From the NCBI RefSeq assembly GCF_000321225.1, contig NW_004450381.1:1367947-1431946 (forward strand): 64,000 nucleotides of DNA, read 5' to 3'. This DNA is from Odobenus rosmarus divergens. Its lineage: Eukaryota; Chordata; Mammalia; Carnivora; Odobenidae. The translations under genes were made by a program, and so were the position numbers. Under the pieces are notes generated by a model, which saw only the letters and a list, made by a program, of their open reading frames with translations, searched no databases and was not told the DNA's origin. Positions 21,401-34,429 of the stretch are shown here, piece by piece (within the stretch, counting starts at the first letter, position 1; every line of letters begins with the position of its first letter).

Positions 21401-22260
21401 GGAGGCTGTCCATGTTGGAGTAGAAGATGACGCCTGGGCTGGTGTTGGCCGTGGGTGGAAGGAGTGGGTCGGAGTGAGGAGAAATTTGAAGGCCTGGTGG
21501 TAGGTCGGATGAGAGCAGGAACTAGGCTAGGCTTTGAGCAGACCCTAAGCCCTCTCTCTGCCTGCCCATCCAGCAGATGATGTTCCCAGTGTTCCTGGGT
21601 GAACAGGTGCCCCCTGAGACATTGGCATCTACCTTGGCTGAGCTGGACAGGTGCCTGCAGCTGCTTGAGGACAAGTTCCTAAAGGACCAGGACTTCGTTG
21701 CTGGACCTCACATCTCAGTGGCTGACTTGGTGGCCATCACAGAGCTGATGCATGTGAGTGCCATGGGGTGGTCCACTGGGCAGTGGGGTGTCCTGGGAGG
21801 GAGCCAATGCTGCCCTTCCTGGTTGTGGGACCCTGGGCAAGCCACTCCCCTCTCTGAGCCTCAGTGTTCTCATCTGTAAAATGGGGCTTCAGACCCTATC
21901 CTGCAGCAATACTGAGAAGCTTCCCAGTGTCTCCCAGAGAACATCCAGCTTATTACATGTTGTGGCCAAGGAAGGAAAATCCACCCTGGGGAATTACTCA
22001 ACCAGGTCATCCTGGCTTGTGCTTGACCATGCCTACCCCCTCCACTTGGCTTCCTCTCCCCAAAGCCTGTCAGTGCTGGCTGCCAAGTCTTCAAAAGCCG
22101 ACCCAAGCTGGCTGCATGGCGCCAACGTGTGGAGGCCGAGGTGGGGAAGGATCTCTTTCAGGAGGCACATGCAGCTGTCATGAAGGTCGAGGATTTGCCT
22201 CCAGCTGACCCGGCCATAAAGGAGAAGCTGAAGCCCTCCGTGCAGTGTTTATTGCAGTGA
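15300..22260 (+). CDS. GSTT3: Glutathione S-transferase theta-3-like (GSTT1 tandem paralogue, 240 aa)
   Basis: Coding exons are 15300-15411, 17014-17101, 18910-19060, 21577-21753 and 22066-22260 (723 nt with stop), the same architecture as GSTT1. Ser11 ([12 protein letters not shown]) and Glu66-Ser67 are retained, so glutathione binding and catalysis are expected. Several segments follow rodent GSTT3 as I recall it rather than GSTT1 or GSTT2: [50 protein letters not shown] and the tail [13 protein letters not shown]. Residue 234 is Ser. The start ATG has a good Kozak context (ttccgccATGg). All junctions are GT-AG; exon 4 has a tandem CAGCAG acceptor. Human has no intact GSTT3, so calling it a second GSTT1 would also be understandable. 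The product is likely a cytosolic GST with overlapping substrates. Confidence 0.9.
15610..15798 (+). repeat. Can-SINE, sense (GSTT3 intron 1)
   Basis: ggggcacctgggaggctcag to caaataaaatcttt. Target duplication aaatacaggttgag at both ends. Confidence 0.9.
15836..15930. repeat. G-rich then C-rich tract
   Basis: Four or more runs of at least 4 G within 15838-15876, then a C-rich run at about 15901-15930. It is G-quadruplex-prone and could pair with itself. GSTT3 intron 1. Confidence 0.7.
16000..17013 (+). other. GSTT3: Rest of GSTT3 intron 1
   Basis: Unique sequence with a second G-quadruplex-prone stretch at 16930-16975 just before exon 2. No exon found. Confidence 0.5.
17014..17101 (+). CDS. 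GSTT3: GSTT3 exon 2 (residues 38-67)
   Basis: Acceptor tcccacag|GCCAG, donor GAGAG|gtatca. It encodes [20 protein letters not shown] and onward to Glu66. A G-quadruplex-prone stretch ends about 35 bp upstream. Confidence 0.93.
17102..18909 (+). other. GSTT3: GSTT3 intron 2
   Basis: 1.8 kb, mostly unrecognised. A MIR-like fragment lies at about 17285-17360 (ggaaactgaagcccagagag) and another at 18680-18770 (tgtgcgaccctaggcagtcacc). No SINE of the carnivore type. Confidence 0.5.
18910..19060 (+). CDS. GSTT3: GSTT3 exon 3 (residues 67-117)
   Basis: Acceptor tcccccag|TGTGG completes Ser67; donor CAGAAG|gtgagc. It encodes [20 protein letters not shown] to [10 protein letters not shown]. Confidence 0.93.
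19135..19347 (+). repeat. Can-SINE, sense (GSTT3 intron 3)
   Basis: Full body. Near-perfect duplication aaaaaattctgttcag / aaaaaattctgctcag. Confidence 0.9.
19708..19899 (+). repeat. Can-SINE, sense, older subtype
   Basis: gcgcctgggtggctcagttag then the variant gcatcagactcttgatttc; A-rich end. Confidence 0.88.
19905..20090 (+). repeat. Can-SINE, sense, inserted at the tail of the previous one
   Basis: gggtacctgggtggctcagtc to aataaataaaatatttt. Confidence 0.88.
20094..20320 (-). repeat. Can-SINE, antisense, abutting two sense copies
   Basis: tttttaaagattcatttattt to gagccatccagctgcccc. With the preceding copies it makes an inverted repeat. Confidence 0.88.
20321..20907 (+). other. GSTT3: GSTT3 intron 3, unrecognised part
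   Basis: Unique-looking sequence without exon signal. Confidence 0.4.
20908..21109 (+). repeat. Can-SINE, sense
   Basis: ggggcacctgaatggctcagtc to aataaataaaatctt and a poly-A tail. Confidence 0.9.
21577..21753 (+). CDS. GSTT3: GSTT3 exon 4 (residues 118-176)
   Basis: The acceptor is tandem, ccatccagcag|ATGATG. I chose the second AG because it keeps 177 nt and gives Lys-Met-Met-Phe, aligning with GSTT1 Lys-Val-Met-Phe. Use of the first AG would add one Gln. Donor ATGCAT|gtgagt. Confidence 0.88.
21820..21895. repeat. MIR fragment in GSTT3 intron 4
   Basis: gaccctgggcaagccactcc and ctcagtgttctcatctgtaaaatggg are core MIR phrases. GSTT1 intron 4 (189 bp) lacks this block, which explains part of the size difference (312 bp here). 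Confidence 0.65.
22066..22260 (+). CDS. GSTT3: GSTT3 exon 5 (residues 177-240, stop TGA)
   Basis: Acceptor ctccccaaag|CCTGTC. It encodes [20 protein letters not shown] to [17 protein letters not shown]. The C-terminal 10 residues share little with GSTT1. Confidence 0.93.
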   Translation, partial: PVSAGCQVFKSRPKLAAWRQRVEAEVGKDLFQEAHAAVMKVEDLPPADPAIKEKLKPSVQCLLQ

Positions 22261-22471
22261 GTGGAAGGCCAGGCTTGCAGAGATGATGGAGACCCTGTTG
22301 TCAGAATGAAGAGGTGGAGTTGTCCCTCTCAGGCTGTGAGCAAGACACACTCTCCAGTCTCTGGTCCCTGGTTCCCTCCAAGCATCAGGTCTTCGTTCCT
22401 TCTTCTGTCTGTTTCCACACTCCACTCCCGCCCCTTCCACTCTGACTTCGTGTCACCCCTGGAAAGAGCTT

Positions 22472-22477
22472 AGTAAA
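22472..22477 (+). terminator. GSTT3: GSTT3 probable polyadenylation signal AGTAAA
   Basis: No canonical AATAAA is seen soon after the stop. The common variant AGTAAA lies 212 nt downstream, followed by tcctgtgtttg at about 22500 as a possible GU-rich element. Confidence 0.5.
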
Positions 22478-22494
22478 CACATATTTGACCCCGT

Positions 22495-22800
22495 CTCTCC
22501 TGTGTTTGAAACTTTCCATGGTGCTGAACTGCTCTGGGGCTAAAGTATGAATCGCTGAACTTTGCATTCAAGGCCTTGCCCACCCCTCCAGGGCACTCCC
22601 TTCTAGTTGCACACAGTAGCCCATCATTTTTAGACCCCTTCTCCCAGCTCCCACCTCTACCTCCTGGCCTTGGCTCAGGCTGTTTTCATTGTTAATAGGG
22701 CCTGTCTTCACCTTTGCCTGGTGCCCCTTCTGGTCTTTAGGCATTTGTCACCTTTCACTTCTCCAGGGAGGCTTCCCTGACTTCCCCAGCTCCAGGCCGA
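22495..22800 (+). mobile_element. L2 LINE 3' fragment
   Basis: Phrases gaaactttccatggtgctg, gcattcaaggccttgccca and ctccagggaggcttccctga match the general L2 3' end. Very old. Confidence 0.5.
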
Positions 22801-23187
22801 GTCAGATGACACCCCCCCACCCCCCAGGCTCCTTAGCCCCAGTGCCTCCCTCCCCTCAACCCTGGAACAAAGCTGGTTCAGCACCCCCTCAACTGAGCAC
22901 ATGTCATAGATGGGGGTCACGCTGGTGAAGAGATGTCTGACTCAGGCATTGCCTTGTTCTCTTAGGTCTCTGTCCTTCCTCTGGGGTGATGCTGTCTCCC
23001 ACAGGTGGGTTGGGTGCAGGGCTGGTTTTGGAAGCTCCTTGCAGGGAGGGAAGTCCCAGGTTAGTTCCTGGCACTCTGGGTGCTGCTGCTGCTGAGGGAA
23101 CAGAAGGCAAGCTGAGGACAAAGCAGAAGCTGACACCCCATACCCCCGCCCCCCCATGGGATATATGTGACATTCCTCAGGCACTCC

Positions 23188-23703
23188 TGAATGCCCAAAA
23201 GGAAAAACAAATAGTTAACTTGAGACCACAATCCTGCAAGACCCGAGTCTCCCTCAGTTTACTTACAAAAGCCTTAGCAATAGCTTCCAGAAGGGAATGC
23301 AAATACAATTAAATATCCTTATAACCTGCAGCCCATCGACAGATACTTGAAGTGGGCAGAATGTAATGTTCCTCCAGAAAGTTCCCAACTGTCTTAATGT
23401 TAATGCCTTGCCAGAGGGGAAAAACAACCTTAACTTGACAATGGCAAGGCCTCCGCTATCTTGTAGGTCCTCCTTAGCATATGAAAGTTCTCTTGAAACC
23501 TTTTTCCTGACCTCCCCCAACCCCATGGTATACAATCAGCCACCCCTAACAACCCCCAGTGTTGCAGCTCTTTCTGCCCAACGGGGCCTGTCCCCGTGCT
23601 TTGATAAACCATCATTTTGCACCAAAGACGTCTCAAGAATTCTTTCTTAGTTGTGTGCTCCCAACACCCACCGCGCTGAACCTCACCTATATTCCCAAAC
23701 CCC
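23188..23703 (+). mobile_element. ERV1-like solo LTR
   Basis: Starts TG (tgaatgcccaaaagg) and ends ..cccaaacccca. It has the promoter/polyadenylation-like stretch ccgtgctttgataaacc and a U5-like ctcaagaattctttc. About 515 bp; no retroviral genes adjoin it. Confidence 0.6.
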
Positions 23704-23940
23704 ATCACTGAGAGGCCTTGCTCTCCCAAGCCTACTCAGAACCTGGCCACTGTCTTATCTGTGCCCCATCCTGGGTCCCAGACTTGCCACCTGTCCCTGT
23801 CCTTTCTCCTCAAGACTGTTAGAATCTACCTGTCTTGTGTCCTAGACCCTCTGATATCTTAGTCATCCAATAAACTGCTAATGGGACAGGGTCATGAACA
23901 GAGCCTCTCAGACTGCCTGCCTTCTCATGGAGACTCCTTC

Positions 23941-24057
23941 TTTTTTTTCTTTTAAGATTTTATTTTTAAGTAATCTCTACACCCAACATGGGGCTTGAAC
24001 CTGCAACCCTGAGATCAAGAGTCACATGCTCTCCCGGCTGAGCCAGCCAGGCGCCCC
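23941..24057 (-). repeat. Short tRNA-type SINE, antisense
   Basis: ttttaagtaatctctacacc, atggggcttgaacctgcaac, gagccagccaggcgcccc. Confidence 0.8.
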
Positions 24058-24218
24058 AAGTCTCCTCTAATGTGCATACCCATATAGAACTTTAGAAGTG
24101 TAATTGAAATTATTCATATACACCCACAGAATTTCAACTGCATTTTCATTTACAAGTCAAACAAGTTTGCAACACTGATGAGTGCCATGTTTAGCCATAT
24201 CAAGAGGATTTCCATGTT

Positions 24219-24417
24219 TTTAAAAAATATTTATTTCTGAGAGAGAGAGAGCTCACAAGAGCGAGTGGGGGGCGGGGGGAGGGGCAGAGGCAGAGGCAGA
24301 GGCAGAGGGAAGCAGACTCCCTAAGGAAGCCTGATACCAGGCTAGATCCCAGGACCCTGGGATCATGACCTGAGCCAAAGGCAGACACTTAACTGACTGA
24401 GCCACCCAGCCACCCCC
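24219..24417 (-). repeat. Can-SINE, antisense
   Basis: Contains a (GGCAGA)n run at 24281-24310. Ends gagccacccagccaccccc. Target duplication gatttccatgtttt at both sides. Confidence 0.88.
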
Positions 24418-24687
24418 AGATTTCCATGTTTTGAGTGACACATTTATTTTTGACCATAAAAATATAGGGTACTGTAAACATGGCTGGTGATTCGACTAGG
24501 ACCTAGCTTTCATCCCTTGATGGACAGTACTGCACTATGAGACAAGGTTGCCGCAGTTGCAAGAGGCCACAAAGGCAGATGTCTTTCGGGGCCACGTAGG
24601 GATGCAGTGAGCCAGAGGTTCTCTGCCCAGCCCCACCTGAACTCACAAGTGTCACCTGGCTCCTGGTCAAGAGAAGTGTAGATTCCT

Positions 24688-24872
24688 GGGCGCCTGGGTG
24701 GCTCAGTTGGTTAAGCGACTGCCTTCGGCTCAGGTCATGATCCCGGAGTCCCAGGATCGAGTCCCACATCGGGCTACCTGCTCAGCAGGGAGTCTGCTTC
24801 TCCCTCTGACCCTCTTCCCTCTCGTGCTCTCTCTCAAATAAATAAATAAAATCTTAAAATAAAAAAAAAGAG
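24688..24872 (+). repeat. Can-SINE, sense
   Basis: gggcgcctgggtggctcagttg to aaataaataaataaaatctt. Flanks agagaagtgtagat on both sides. Confidence 0.9.
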
Positions 24873-24984
24873 AAGTGTAGATCCCAACATATAACGAGAA
24901 GTCGCCTTACTTGGAAATGGTAGCAACACAGTAAAAAAAAAAAAAAAAAAAAAAATTAGGATGGAGCCCGGGAAAGGCCCCTAC

Positions 24985-25475
24985 AGGTGTGTATGTTTTG
25001 GGTGTGTTCAAACCCCCATTTTGTGAAACGGAATAAAGAAAACCTCATTTACAATAAAGTCGGGAGGCCAGAAGGGGGAACTCTCACACCTACTACTCCT
25101 TGCAGCTCTTTGCAACCCCAACAGGAAGAACCCTACCTTGCATTCCCAAGGGAAAGAAGACTATATACTACCAGCAGAGGAAAGAAAGATACCCCCAACC
25201 CCCCTGCCCCGTCCAGCCAGTGCGATACTGTCACAGCTCAGCCACTGAAACGCGACCACACTCTTTCAGCTTATCCCCGCGGACTTTTTGTTTCTAACAG
25301 TCCCAACTCCTCCTTCTCCTCCGTTAAAAAACGTTTCTCTTCTTTGTTGGTTGGACTTGGCTGTGGTTTTGTCTTAGGCGGCGTGTCCCAAATTGCAATT
25401 CTCTGCTATCCTCGAAGAAACCCATTTTTACTGGTAAAATAGCTGGCTATTTTATTTTCAGGGTTAACAATCTAA
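24985..25475 (+). mobile_element. LTR (endogenous retrovirus) 390 bp upstream of DDT
   Basis: Its last ~100 bp match the element at the left edge of the window (aattgcaattctctgct, cccatttttactggtaaaat, gttaaca). The 5' limit is approximate. No retroviral genes. Its end lies about 390 bp before the DDT ATG. Confidence 0.5.
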
Positions 25476-25540
25476 ATATGGGCTAGGAAGCAGAGGACTG
25501 CACCACCCAGTAGCCCAGGGAGCCAGAAAACCCCCGGCCA

Positions 25541-28090
<2,550 letters not shown>

Positions 28091-28248
28091 TTGGCACATG
28101 GGCATCAGGGCATGCATCTGTCAGCTGTCTGCCCCTTCCAGAGAGGCCTCCTGGCAGAGTAAGGGCCTCGTGGATACCAGCTCCTGGCACTCCTTCATGC
28201 AGATGTGCCCGTGACCTCACAGTCATCTTCTTCCCCATTCTCGTGTCA

Positions 28249-28254
28249 AATAAA
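28249..28254 (+). terminator. DDT: DDT polyadenylation signal AATAAA
   Basis: The canonical hexamer (gtcAAATAAATgaag context) lies 159 nt after the DDT stop, giving a short 3' UTR as expected for DDT. Confidence 0.8.
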
Positions 28255-28259
28255 TGAAG

Positions 28260-29549
28260 AGACCTTCGTCTTTCTTTTTTTTTTCCACCTCACCCCGAGA
28301 CCTTTGTTTTTCAAACATGATTCCTTTATCTCTCTTTACCCCTCTGTGGCATTCTGGATCACCCTGGGCAGCAGGGTTGGTTTATGAGGTGGGAACTTTA
28401 GGGAACCTGAGAGGTGGGATGTTTCCTGTCTTCCAGGCCACTGTCTCATGTATTGTATGTAGGCTGCTCAAATCCAAGGGTGGAGGGTGCAGCCTGGAGG
28501 TCCTCTCCATGCCCGTGTGCTGGCTGATAGGGCTGGCAGCTGGCCCAGGCTGTGTCTTCCTGCAGATTTTGCTGACCAGATACATGTTCCTGTCCTCAGC
28601 TCGGGCTGGCCCATGCAGCCCATAGAATGCTGTGCCCAGCAGGGGAGCAGAACATCTGGGCTTCAGGGACCTCTCCTGGGCATTCCCAAACTCCCATCTT
28701 CTCCCATGAGTCTTGCTGAGAATCCTCTGTAGCTGTGCACCTTGTAAAAGCCGTGTTCTGGAATAGCAAGCCCGGAAATGCAATGTCTGCCACTAGAAAA
28801 GGAATGAACGCAATTGCCATCTAGATACTATATCACGCTTTCACATTTCAGGGAATATACGGGCAGGGTGGGGGGGAGCCCAAAGGGTGTCCTTTTCAGT
28901 TTCCTTCCAGATGCTCGATGCAGAGTTTACATGCCATGACCCTTAGACACGTTGGTGAGCACTGTGTTTACCTATAGAGTTGAAAGTCTCATCATTCTTG
29001 TCTTAGTACACCTGTGAAATACCAAATTGAGATTTTTTTTTAGCCTATGCTGTCAACATGGTAAAGTTAGTTTCCAGTGCCGTGTTCTTGTGCTTGTGGT
29101 GTTTGTACCTGACCACTACTGTGGACTCTCATTAAAACCTAGCGCTGGGAGTTCTTTCCTTTGGCTCCCTGTTCCAAATGTTCTGGCGCTCATTCCTTTT
29201 GCCAACATGGGTGTCCTGCTTCCCAGAGGGGCTCAGGGAATGTGCATGGATTGAATCTGAATGAATGGTTGAAGTGCCCAAGGAGGGGTTCAGGCCTAAC
29301 CCTAGACGGGACATAAGGCAGCAGCCTCCTATCTGGTCCACCTTAAATGTCTTAGCCCCACTGTAGTGAGAGTGATGTCATCTGGTTGCTGTGGGCGACT
29401 GTCCCCTCCCCCTCCACATTATCCCCACTGTGGCCCTGAACTTTGCCCCCCGGTATTACTGTGCTGCCTGAGGATCCTGCATGGCCTGCCCTGTTTCTCA
29501 CCTCCAAAAGCTTGCCACACAGCTCCCTGCTGCATGGACTACCCTTCCC
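28260..29549. other. DDT-CABIN1 spacer
   Basis: Unique-looking sequence with a few MIR-like words. No gene, RNA or control site could be supported. Confidence 0.4.
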
Positions 29550-29732
29550 ATCTTTTTTTTTTTTTTTTTAAGATTTTAGTTATCCATTTAAGGGGGGTGG
29601 GGATTGAGAGAGGGCACAAGCAGGGGGAGCAGCAGGCAGAGGGAGAAGCTGGGTCCCCACTGAGCAGGACTCTGGGATCATGACCTGAAGGCAAGGCACA
29701 CGCTTAACTGACTGAGCTACCCAGGCGTCCCA
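29550..29732 (-). repeat. Can-SINE, antisense
   Basis: 19-T head, taagattttagttatcc, to gagctacccaggcgtccc. Confidence 0.87.
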
Positions 29733-30329
29733 TGACGCCGTTACTTTTGCAACTCCTGGATATCACAAAACTTTATTGTTCTGAACTGAAGCTATGAGTT
29801 CTTCACCATGATTGTATCGTCTTTATGTACGGCCAAAGAGAAAGCCATAGTATCTATTCCTAGTTAAATCATTTTTGCTGGACGCAAGCAACTATGAATT
29901 TCAACCACCACTTGTAAAACCTTTCCCTAAAAGGCATAGCTCCCAAGGGTTTAACCTCTCAACCCGAGGCCGTTTCCGGAAAACTTTCAATGCTGACTCC
30001 TCTTTTCAGGTTTGGAATTCTATCACTCCCTCCTCAGCCCGTTCATTTACCCGATCTTGAATTTTTGTGATTTTTGTTTTATCTTTGTTTCAATAGTTCA
30101 TTGTATCTGTGCCTTTTGGGCTTCAAATCCTCTTCAGAAAGAGGTGAGGCACGGGGTATATAAAGGAGAACGCTCCTTCTACCCTGATTCCCCCTAAGTG
30201 TTCCCCAAGTTTCCATTGCCTTCAGAGCACCTGTCCCAGGTTGTAACAAATAGTAACACCGCCCATCATTTAGCGACTGCTCAGGGCCAGGCACCAAACT
30301 CGCCGTTTCCCAAATATTACACGCGGTGG
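29733..30329. other. Upstream flank of CABIN1 promoter
   Basis: AT-rich unique sequence; no repeat family or gene recognised. Confidence 0.4.
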
Positions 30330-30800
30330 GGAACAGAGGTCGGAACCTCAAGCCGGCGCTCGGAGCCCACAACAGTTCAAATGCCCAAATGCGGGGACCG
30401 GGAGGGTTTACTCTCGCGCGCCCGGCTTCACGCCGTCCCGGGTGTCCCAGAGAGCTCGCCCGGAGGGCGAGCGGCGCGTGCGCCTTCGCTGATTGGCTAG
30501 CGGAGCCGGTACCGAAGCCAATGGGAGCGCGCCTTATTGTCAGGCGCGCAGCCGGCCGGCGCGGGGGTCGGGGCAGGCCGGCCGTTGCCGTGGAGACGCC
30601 TGGTGAGTTCCCGGGTGGCTGGTTTTGGGGGCATCCCCCGGGTGGGGGCGCGGCTCTGCTGAACCAAGGAAGGGAGCAGGGGTGCGGGCTTGAGGGGCGG
30701 TGGGCGCGGGGCCGAGGCCGGTGCGGACGCGGGGGAGGGGAGCGCCTCCGGTAGCCTGAGCGCCACATTCGGGGAAACCGAGGCTGGAGGGCGGGAGCGG
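30330..30800 (+). promoter_or_regulatory. CABIN1: CABIN1 CpG-island promoter
   Basis: Dense CpGs (for example gcgcgcccgg, ggccggcgcggg). An inverted CCAAT (ATTGG, 30492-30496) and a direct CCAAT (30518-30522) lie about 80-110 bp before the exon 1 donor. There is no TATA box. This is the only CpG island between DDT and the first coding exon of CABIN1. Confidence 0.7.
30530..30602 (+). other. CABIN1: CABIN1 exon 1, untranslated (start approximate)
   Basis: A strong donor GACGCCTG|gtgagt at 30602/30603 lies just downstream of the two CCAAT boxes in the CpG island. No coding potential leads to the CABIN1 frame, so I place the 5' UTR exon here. The transcription start is inferred, not seen. Confidence 0.5.
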
Positions 30801-31126
30801 CGAGGCCGGGGCTCTTGGCTTCCTCGCGGGCCTCTTGACGGCTCTTGCCGTCACCCTGGGGTGCCTAGGACGGGCTCCAGCCTCGGGAATAGTTCTCGGT
30901 GACAGCAGCGGGAGCCACCATTGATTCTGCGTCTGCCGGGGGTTGAGCCCGGTGCTAACCCTTTACTTCACTTAACGTCCTTTTAGTTCACCTTCCCAGC
31001 AGCCCTGCTAGGTGAGTGCTGTTAATAGCGCCATTTATACGGGTAGAAACAGAGGCCCAGATGAGGTGAAGGGTCTTGTCCAGAGTCAGCCAACTAACTG
31101 TGTCAGCCCAAGTCTAGACTGAAAAA

Positions 31127-31243
31127 AAAATTTTTTTTTAAGATTTTATTCTTAAGCAGTCGCTACACCCAATGTGGGGCTTGAACTTATAACCCAGAGA
31201 TGAAGCGTTGCATGCTCTACCGACTGAGGCAGCCAGGCACCCG
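31127..31243 (-). repeat. Short tRNA-type SINE, antisense (CABIN1 intron 1)
   Basis: ttttaagattttattcttaag, gtggggcttgaacttataac, gaggcagccaggcacccg. Sits beside a MIR-like piece at 30950-31110. Confidence 0.8.
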
Positions 31244-31782
31244 TAGACTGAAAATCTTGAGTGCACTGCTTCCCAGGAGGAGGAGGAGGAGGACCCCAGT
31301 TAGGTAGAGCCTACTGACGCTCAGGTGTCTGCACAAGTGATTTTGGAGCCACTGAACTCTTTGGGGCCTGGGTTACTATGGGTCTGTGGTTCATAACTGT
31401 GGGACTTAGGGTTTCATGCAGCTAAAGTTCCTTCTATGAGATTCATAACTGTGGTTAGAACTAAAATATCCTTTGAGTGGTCTCCTTTAGAGGTCGGCAA
31501 ACTTACGTTTTAAGTGTAATAATACTTATTAATGTAATTATGTCATAGTTTGTTGTGAATATAATAAGCGTATTTATAATAGTATTTTAGGCTTAGGGGG
31601 CCTACTCTGTTTACTCAGTTTTGGCATTGTACATTGGATACAGGCAGAGACAATAGGTAAGCGGGTGGCAGTGCCCCAATAAAATTTTATTTATGGACAC
31701 TGAAATTTGAATCTTATGTAATTTTTATATAATTTTCATGTGTCATGAATTTTTTCATCCATTTCAAAATGTTAAAACTGGG
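31244..31782 (+). other. CABIN1: CABIN1 intron 1, unrecognised part
   Basis: AT-rich; the words gaggtcggcaaacttacg and ggacactgaaatttgaat resemble an old MER/DNA-transposon remnant, not certain. Confidence 0.3.
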
Positions 31783-31979
31783 GGGCGCCTGGGTGGCTCA
31801 GTTGGTTGGGCGACTGCCTTCAGCTCAGGTCATGATCCTGGAGTCCCGGGATCGAGTCCCACATCGGGCTCCCTGCTCAGCAGGGAGTGTGCTTCTCCCT
31901 CTGACCCTCCCCCTTCTCATGTGCTCTCTCTCCATTCTCTCTCAAATAAATAAATAAAATCTTTAAAAAAAAAAAAAAA
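31783..31979 (+). repeat. Can-SINE, sense
   Basis: gggcgcctgggtggctcagt to aaataaataaaatcttt. Flanking aaaactgggg on both sides. Confidence 0.9.
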
Positions 31980-31981
31980 CT

Positions 31982-32164
31982 GGGGTGCATGGGTGACTCA
32001 GTTGGTTAAGCTTCTGCCTTCGGCTCAGGTCGTGATCCCAGCAGCCTAGGATCAGCCCCAAATCAGGCTCCCTGCTCAAGCGGGGAGCCTGCTTCTCCCT
32101 CTCCTCCTGGCTTGTGCTCTGTGTCTTTCTTTCTCAAATAAATAAATAAAATCTTAAAAAAAAG
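31982..32164 (+). repeat. Can-SINE, sense, immediately following
   Basis: ggtgcatgggtgactcagttg to aaataaataaaatctta. Confidence 0.88.
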
Positions 32165-32719
32165 GTCAAAACCATTCTTTGCTCCTAGGCTGTACAAAAA
32201 CGGTAGGCTGATTAGCTTGCTGACCCCGAATCTAGCCCAAGACCTCATAGGATAGAGGAAACAGATTCAGAGAGGGGTTTCTTATGCCAAGCTAACCACA
32301 CAGCTAGGAAATAACACAACTCGGCCTAAAATCTAAGCTTCCTGACTCCCAGACCAGAGCATGTCAGGAAACACTACTGCTTATCACTGACTGGGTCAGG
32401 TGCTGAGGTACTTAAGGTGTGCTGTTCTTTATCATGTGTTCTTAAGGCCATGGAAACCATGGTCTAAAGAGTTTGGAAATTTGTGACATTAAACTCCTAA
32501 ATGTGCTATTCTAGGATAATATGATTACTGGGCTGGGAGTCTGAGGAATGAATAGATATTTTCTTTCTTTATTAAATAGCTGCTTTTTTGGGGGGGCTCC
32601 TTTTAGTGGGTTTCTGAGGTTTATGGTAAATAATACAGACATGGTCCCCATCCTCACATTGCTTACAGATGATGAATACATAATCTCAAGTGCTCAAGTG
32701 GCTATTTTTAAACTGTGTA

Positions 32720-34200
32720 TTTTAAACTAATTTTAGATTTAGAGAAAAGTTGCAACAATAATACAGTGTTTCCTTATTTCCTTCACCCTGCTTCTCCTAA
32801 TGTTAACATCTTACAGAAACAATACAACTATCAAGAACAGGAAACTAGTATTAATACAATATTATTAACCCAGCTGTAAACCTAGTTTGAATTTGACCAG
32901 TTTTGCACAATGTTCTAGTTTCCACTCTATGATTCTAACTTCCCATATTGCATTTAGTTATTGCTCCTTAGTCCTTAACGATCACATAGTTTTGTCTTTC
33001 TTAGCCTTGATATTTTTCAAGAGTACTGATCAGTTATTTTGTCTAATATCCCTCAACTTGGATTTGTCTAATGTTTTCTCATAATTCATGGGTGGTTATG
33101 CATTTTTGGCCAGAATAACAAACATTGTGTGGTCCTCAGTGTATCATATTAAGGAGTTCGAGATGCTGATATGTCTTATTACTGGTGATATTTATCTTCA
33201 TTGCTTGGTTTAGTTGGTGTCTGCTAGGTTTCTATACTATAAAGTTACTATCTTTCCCTTTAGTAAGTATCTTGGGGGAAATACTTTGGAAGGATGGGAA
33301 TTCTGGTTCTCACAAATTCATGCCCGCGGACCATAGTTAGCATCCATCTGTGGGTCTCTGTGGTGTTTGCCTAAAGGTAATTACCTGTTTCTTTCTTTCT
33401 ACATTTATTAATTCAAATTCAATTAGAGGAAGAGCTAGCCCTTCTCTCATTTATATGTATTAGTATGGGCCCCATAGATACTCATTTTATTCCATGGGTT
33501 AAAATCTAATGTTACCATTATTTTGTTCACCGTTCTGGCTTTGTTTGTTCAGGATCTCCTTCAGGTTAGCTGCTGTGTCTTCTCAACAAATCCTCATCAC
33601 TTTTTGGAGCATTTACTTATTTTCTGGCACCTCAAGATGTTCCAGACTCATCTTGTGTTTTCTCTGCCCCAAACCTGGAATCACACTTCTTGTTGTCTTT
33701 AGCCTTCTAGTATCCAATCAAGATACTATTCTCCACAGTTCCTTAGGTTAGTTCTTTTCTTCTCATACCCTTCAGTGTGGTTATGTAATTTGTAATACAG
33801 TAGGTTCATTGTTAACGTTTGTATTTCATTTTGGGTTTCCCGTAGATCTCAGTTGGTTTTAATTATTTTTTGACTGGGAAACATGACTGTGGTTCTAAGA
33901 GTAAGAACTGTAACAAAGGTATACTCAGGGAAGTGTCACTCCCTCCCCTACCCCTGCCACCTTGTTCCTATTTTCCCCTACCTTTCACCCCTTTCCCACT
34001 GATCCCCTGTAGCTAACAGATCTCTTTGGTGTCTGGATTATCCTTTCTTTTGCACAAATGAACAGGTGGTTGTGTATTTTCTTACATCCTCTTCTTTCGT
34101 ATATGAAAAATGGCATGCTATAGATAATTGTGTTTGCTTTTTTCACTTAAAAATATGTCTTGAAAATCACCCATAGGTGTTCATAGAGATCTTATTCATG
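32720..34200 (-). mobile_element. Old L1 3' region, antisense
   Basis: Phrases ttgcaacaataatacagtg, cctcaagatgttccagactc and gccccaaacctggaatcac are typical of L1M-type 3' regions read in reverse. Diverged and non-coding. Confidence 0.6.
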
Positions 34201-34209
34201 TTTATTTAT

Positions 34210-34413
34210 TTATTTTTTTTAAAAAATATTTTATTTATTTATTTGACACAGAGAGAGACAGCGAGAGAGGGAACACAAGCAGGGGGAGTGGGAGAGGGAG
34301 AAGCAGACTCCCTGCTGAGCAGGGAGCCCGATGCGGGGCTCGATCCCAGGACCCTGGGATCATGAGCTGAGCTGAAGGCAGATGCTTAATGACTGAGCCA
34401 CCCAGGCGCCCCT
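34210..34413 (-). repeat. Can-SINE, antisense
   Basis: aaaatattttatttatttattt to gagccacccaggcgcccc; little diverged. Confidence 0.9.
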
Positions 34414-34429
34414 AGAATGATGCGTTCAC

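Noticed and set aside
15300..22260. Second GST copy as GSTT2
   Set aside because: GSTT2 proteins have 244 residues and a distinct middle and tail (for example LEDKFLGDRPFLAG, as I recall). This copy matches the GSTT1/GSTT3 pattern throughout.
15300..22260. Second GST copy as a pseudogene
   Set aside because: All five exons are in frame with canonical splice sites, and Ser11 and Glu66-Ser67 are intact.
23188..25475. Endogenous retrovirus with internal genes between two LTRs
   Set aside because: The LTRs at 23188-23703 and 24985-25475 are unlike each other and the interval holds only SINEs and unique sequence. They are solo LTRs.
30079..30768. Open frame of 229 codons on the minus strand at the CABIN1 promoter
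   Set aside because: CpG-island composition effect; Pro/Arg-rich translation with no recognisable protein.
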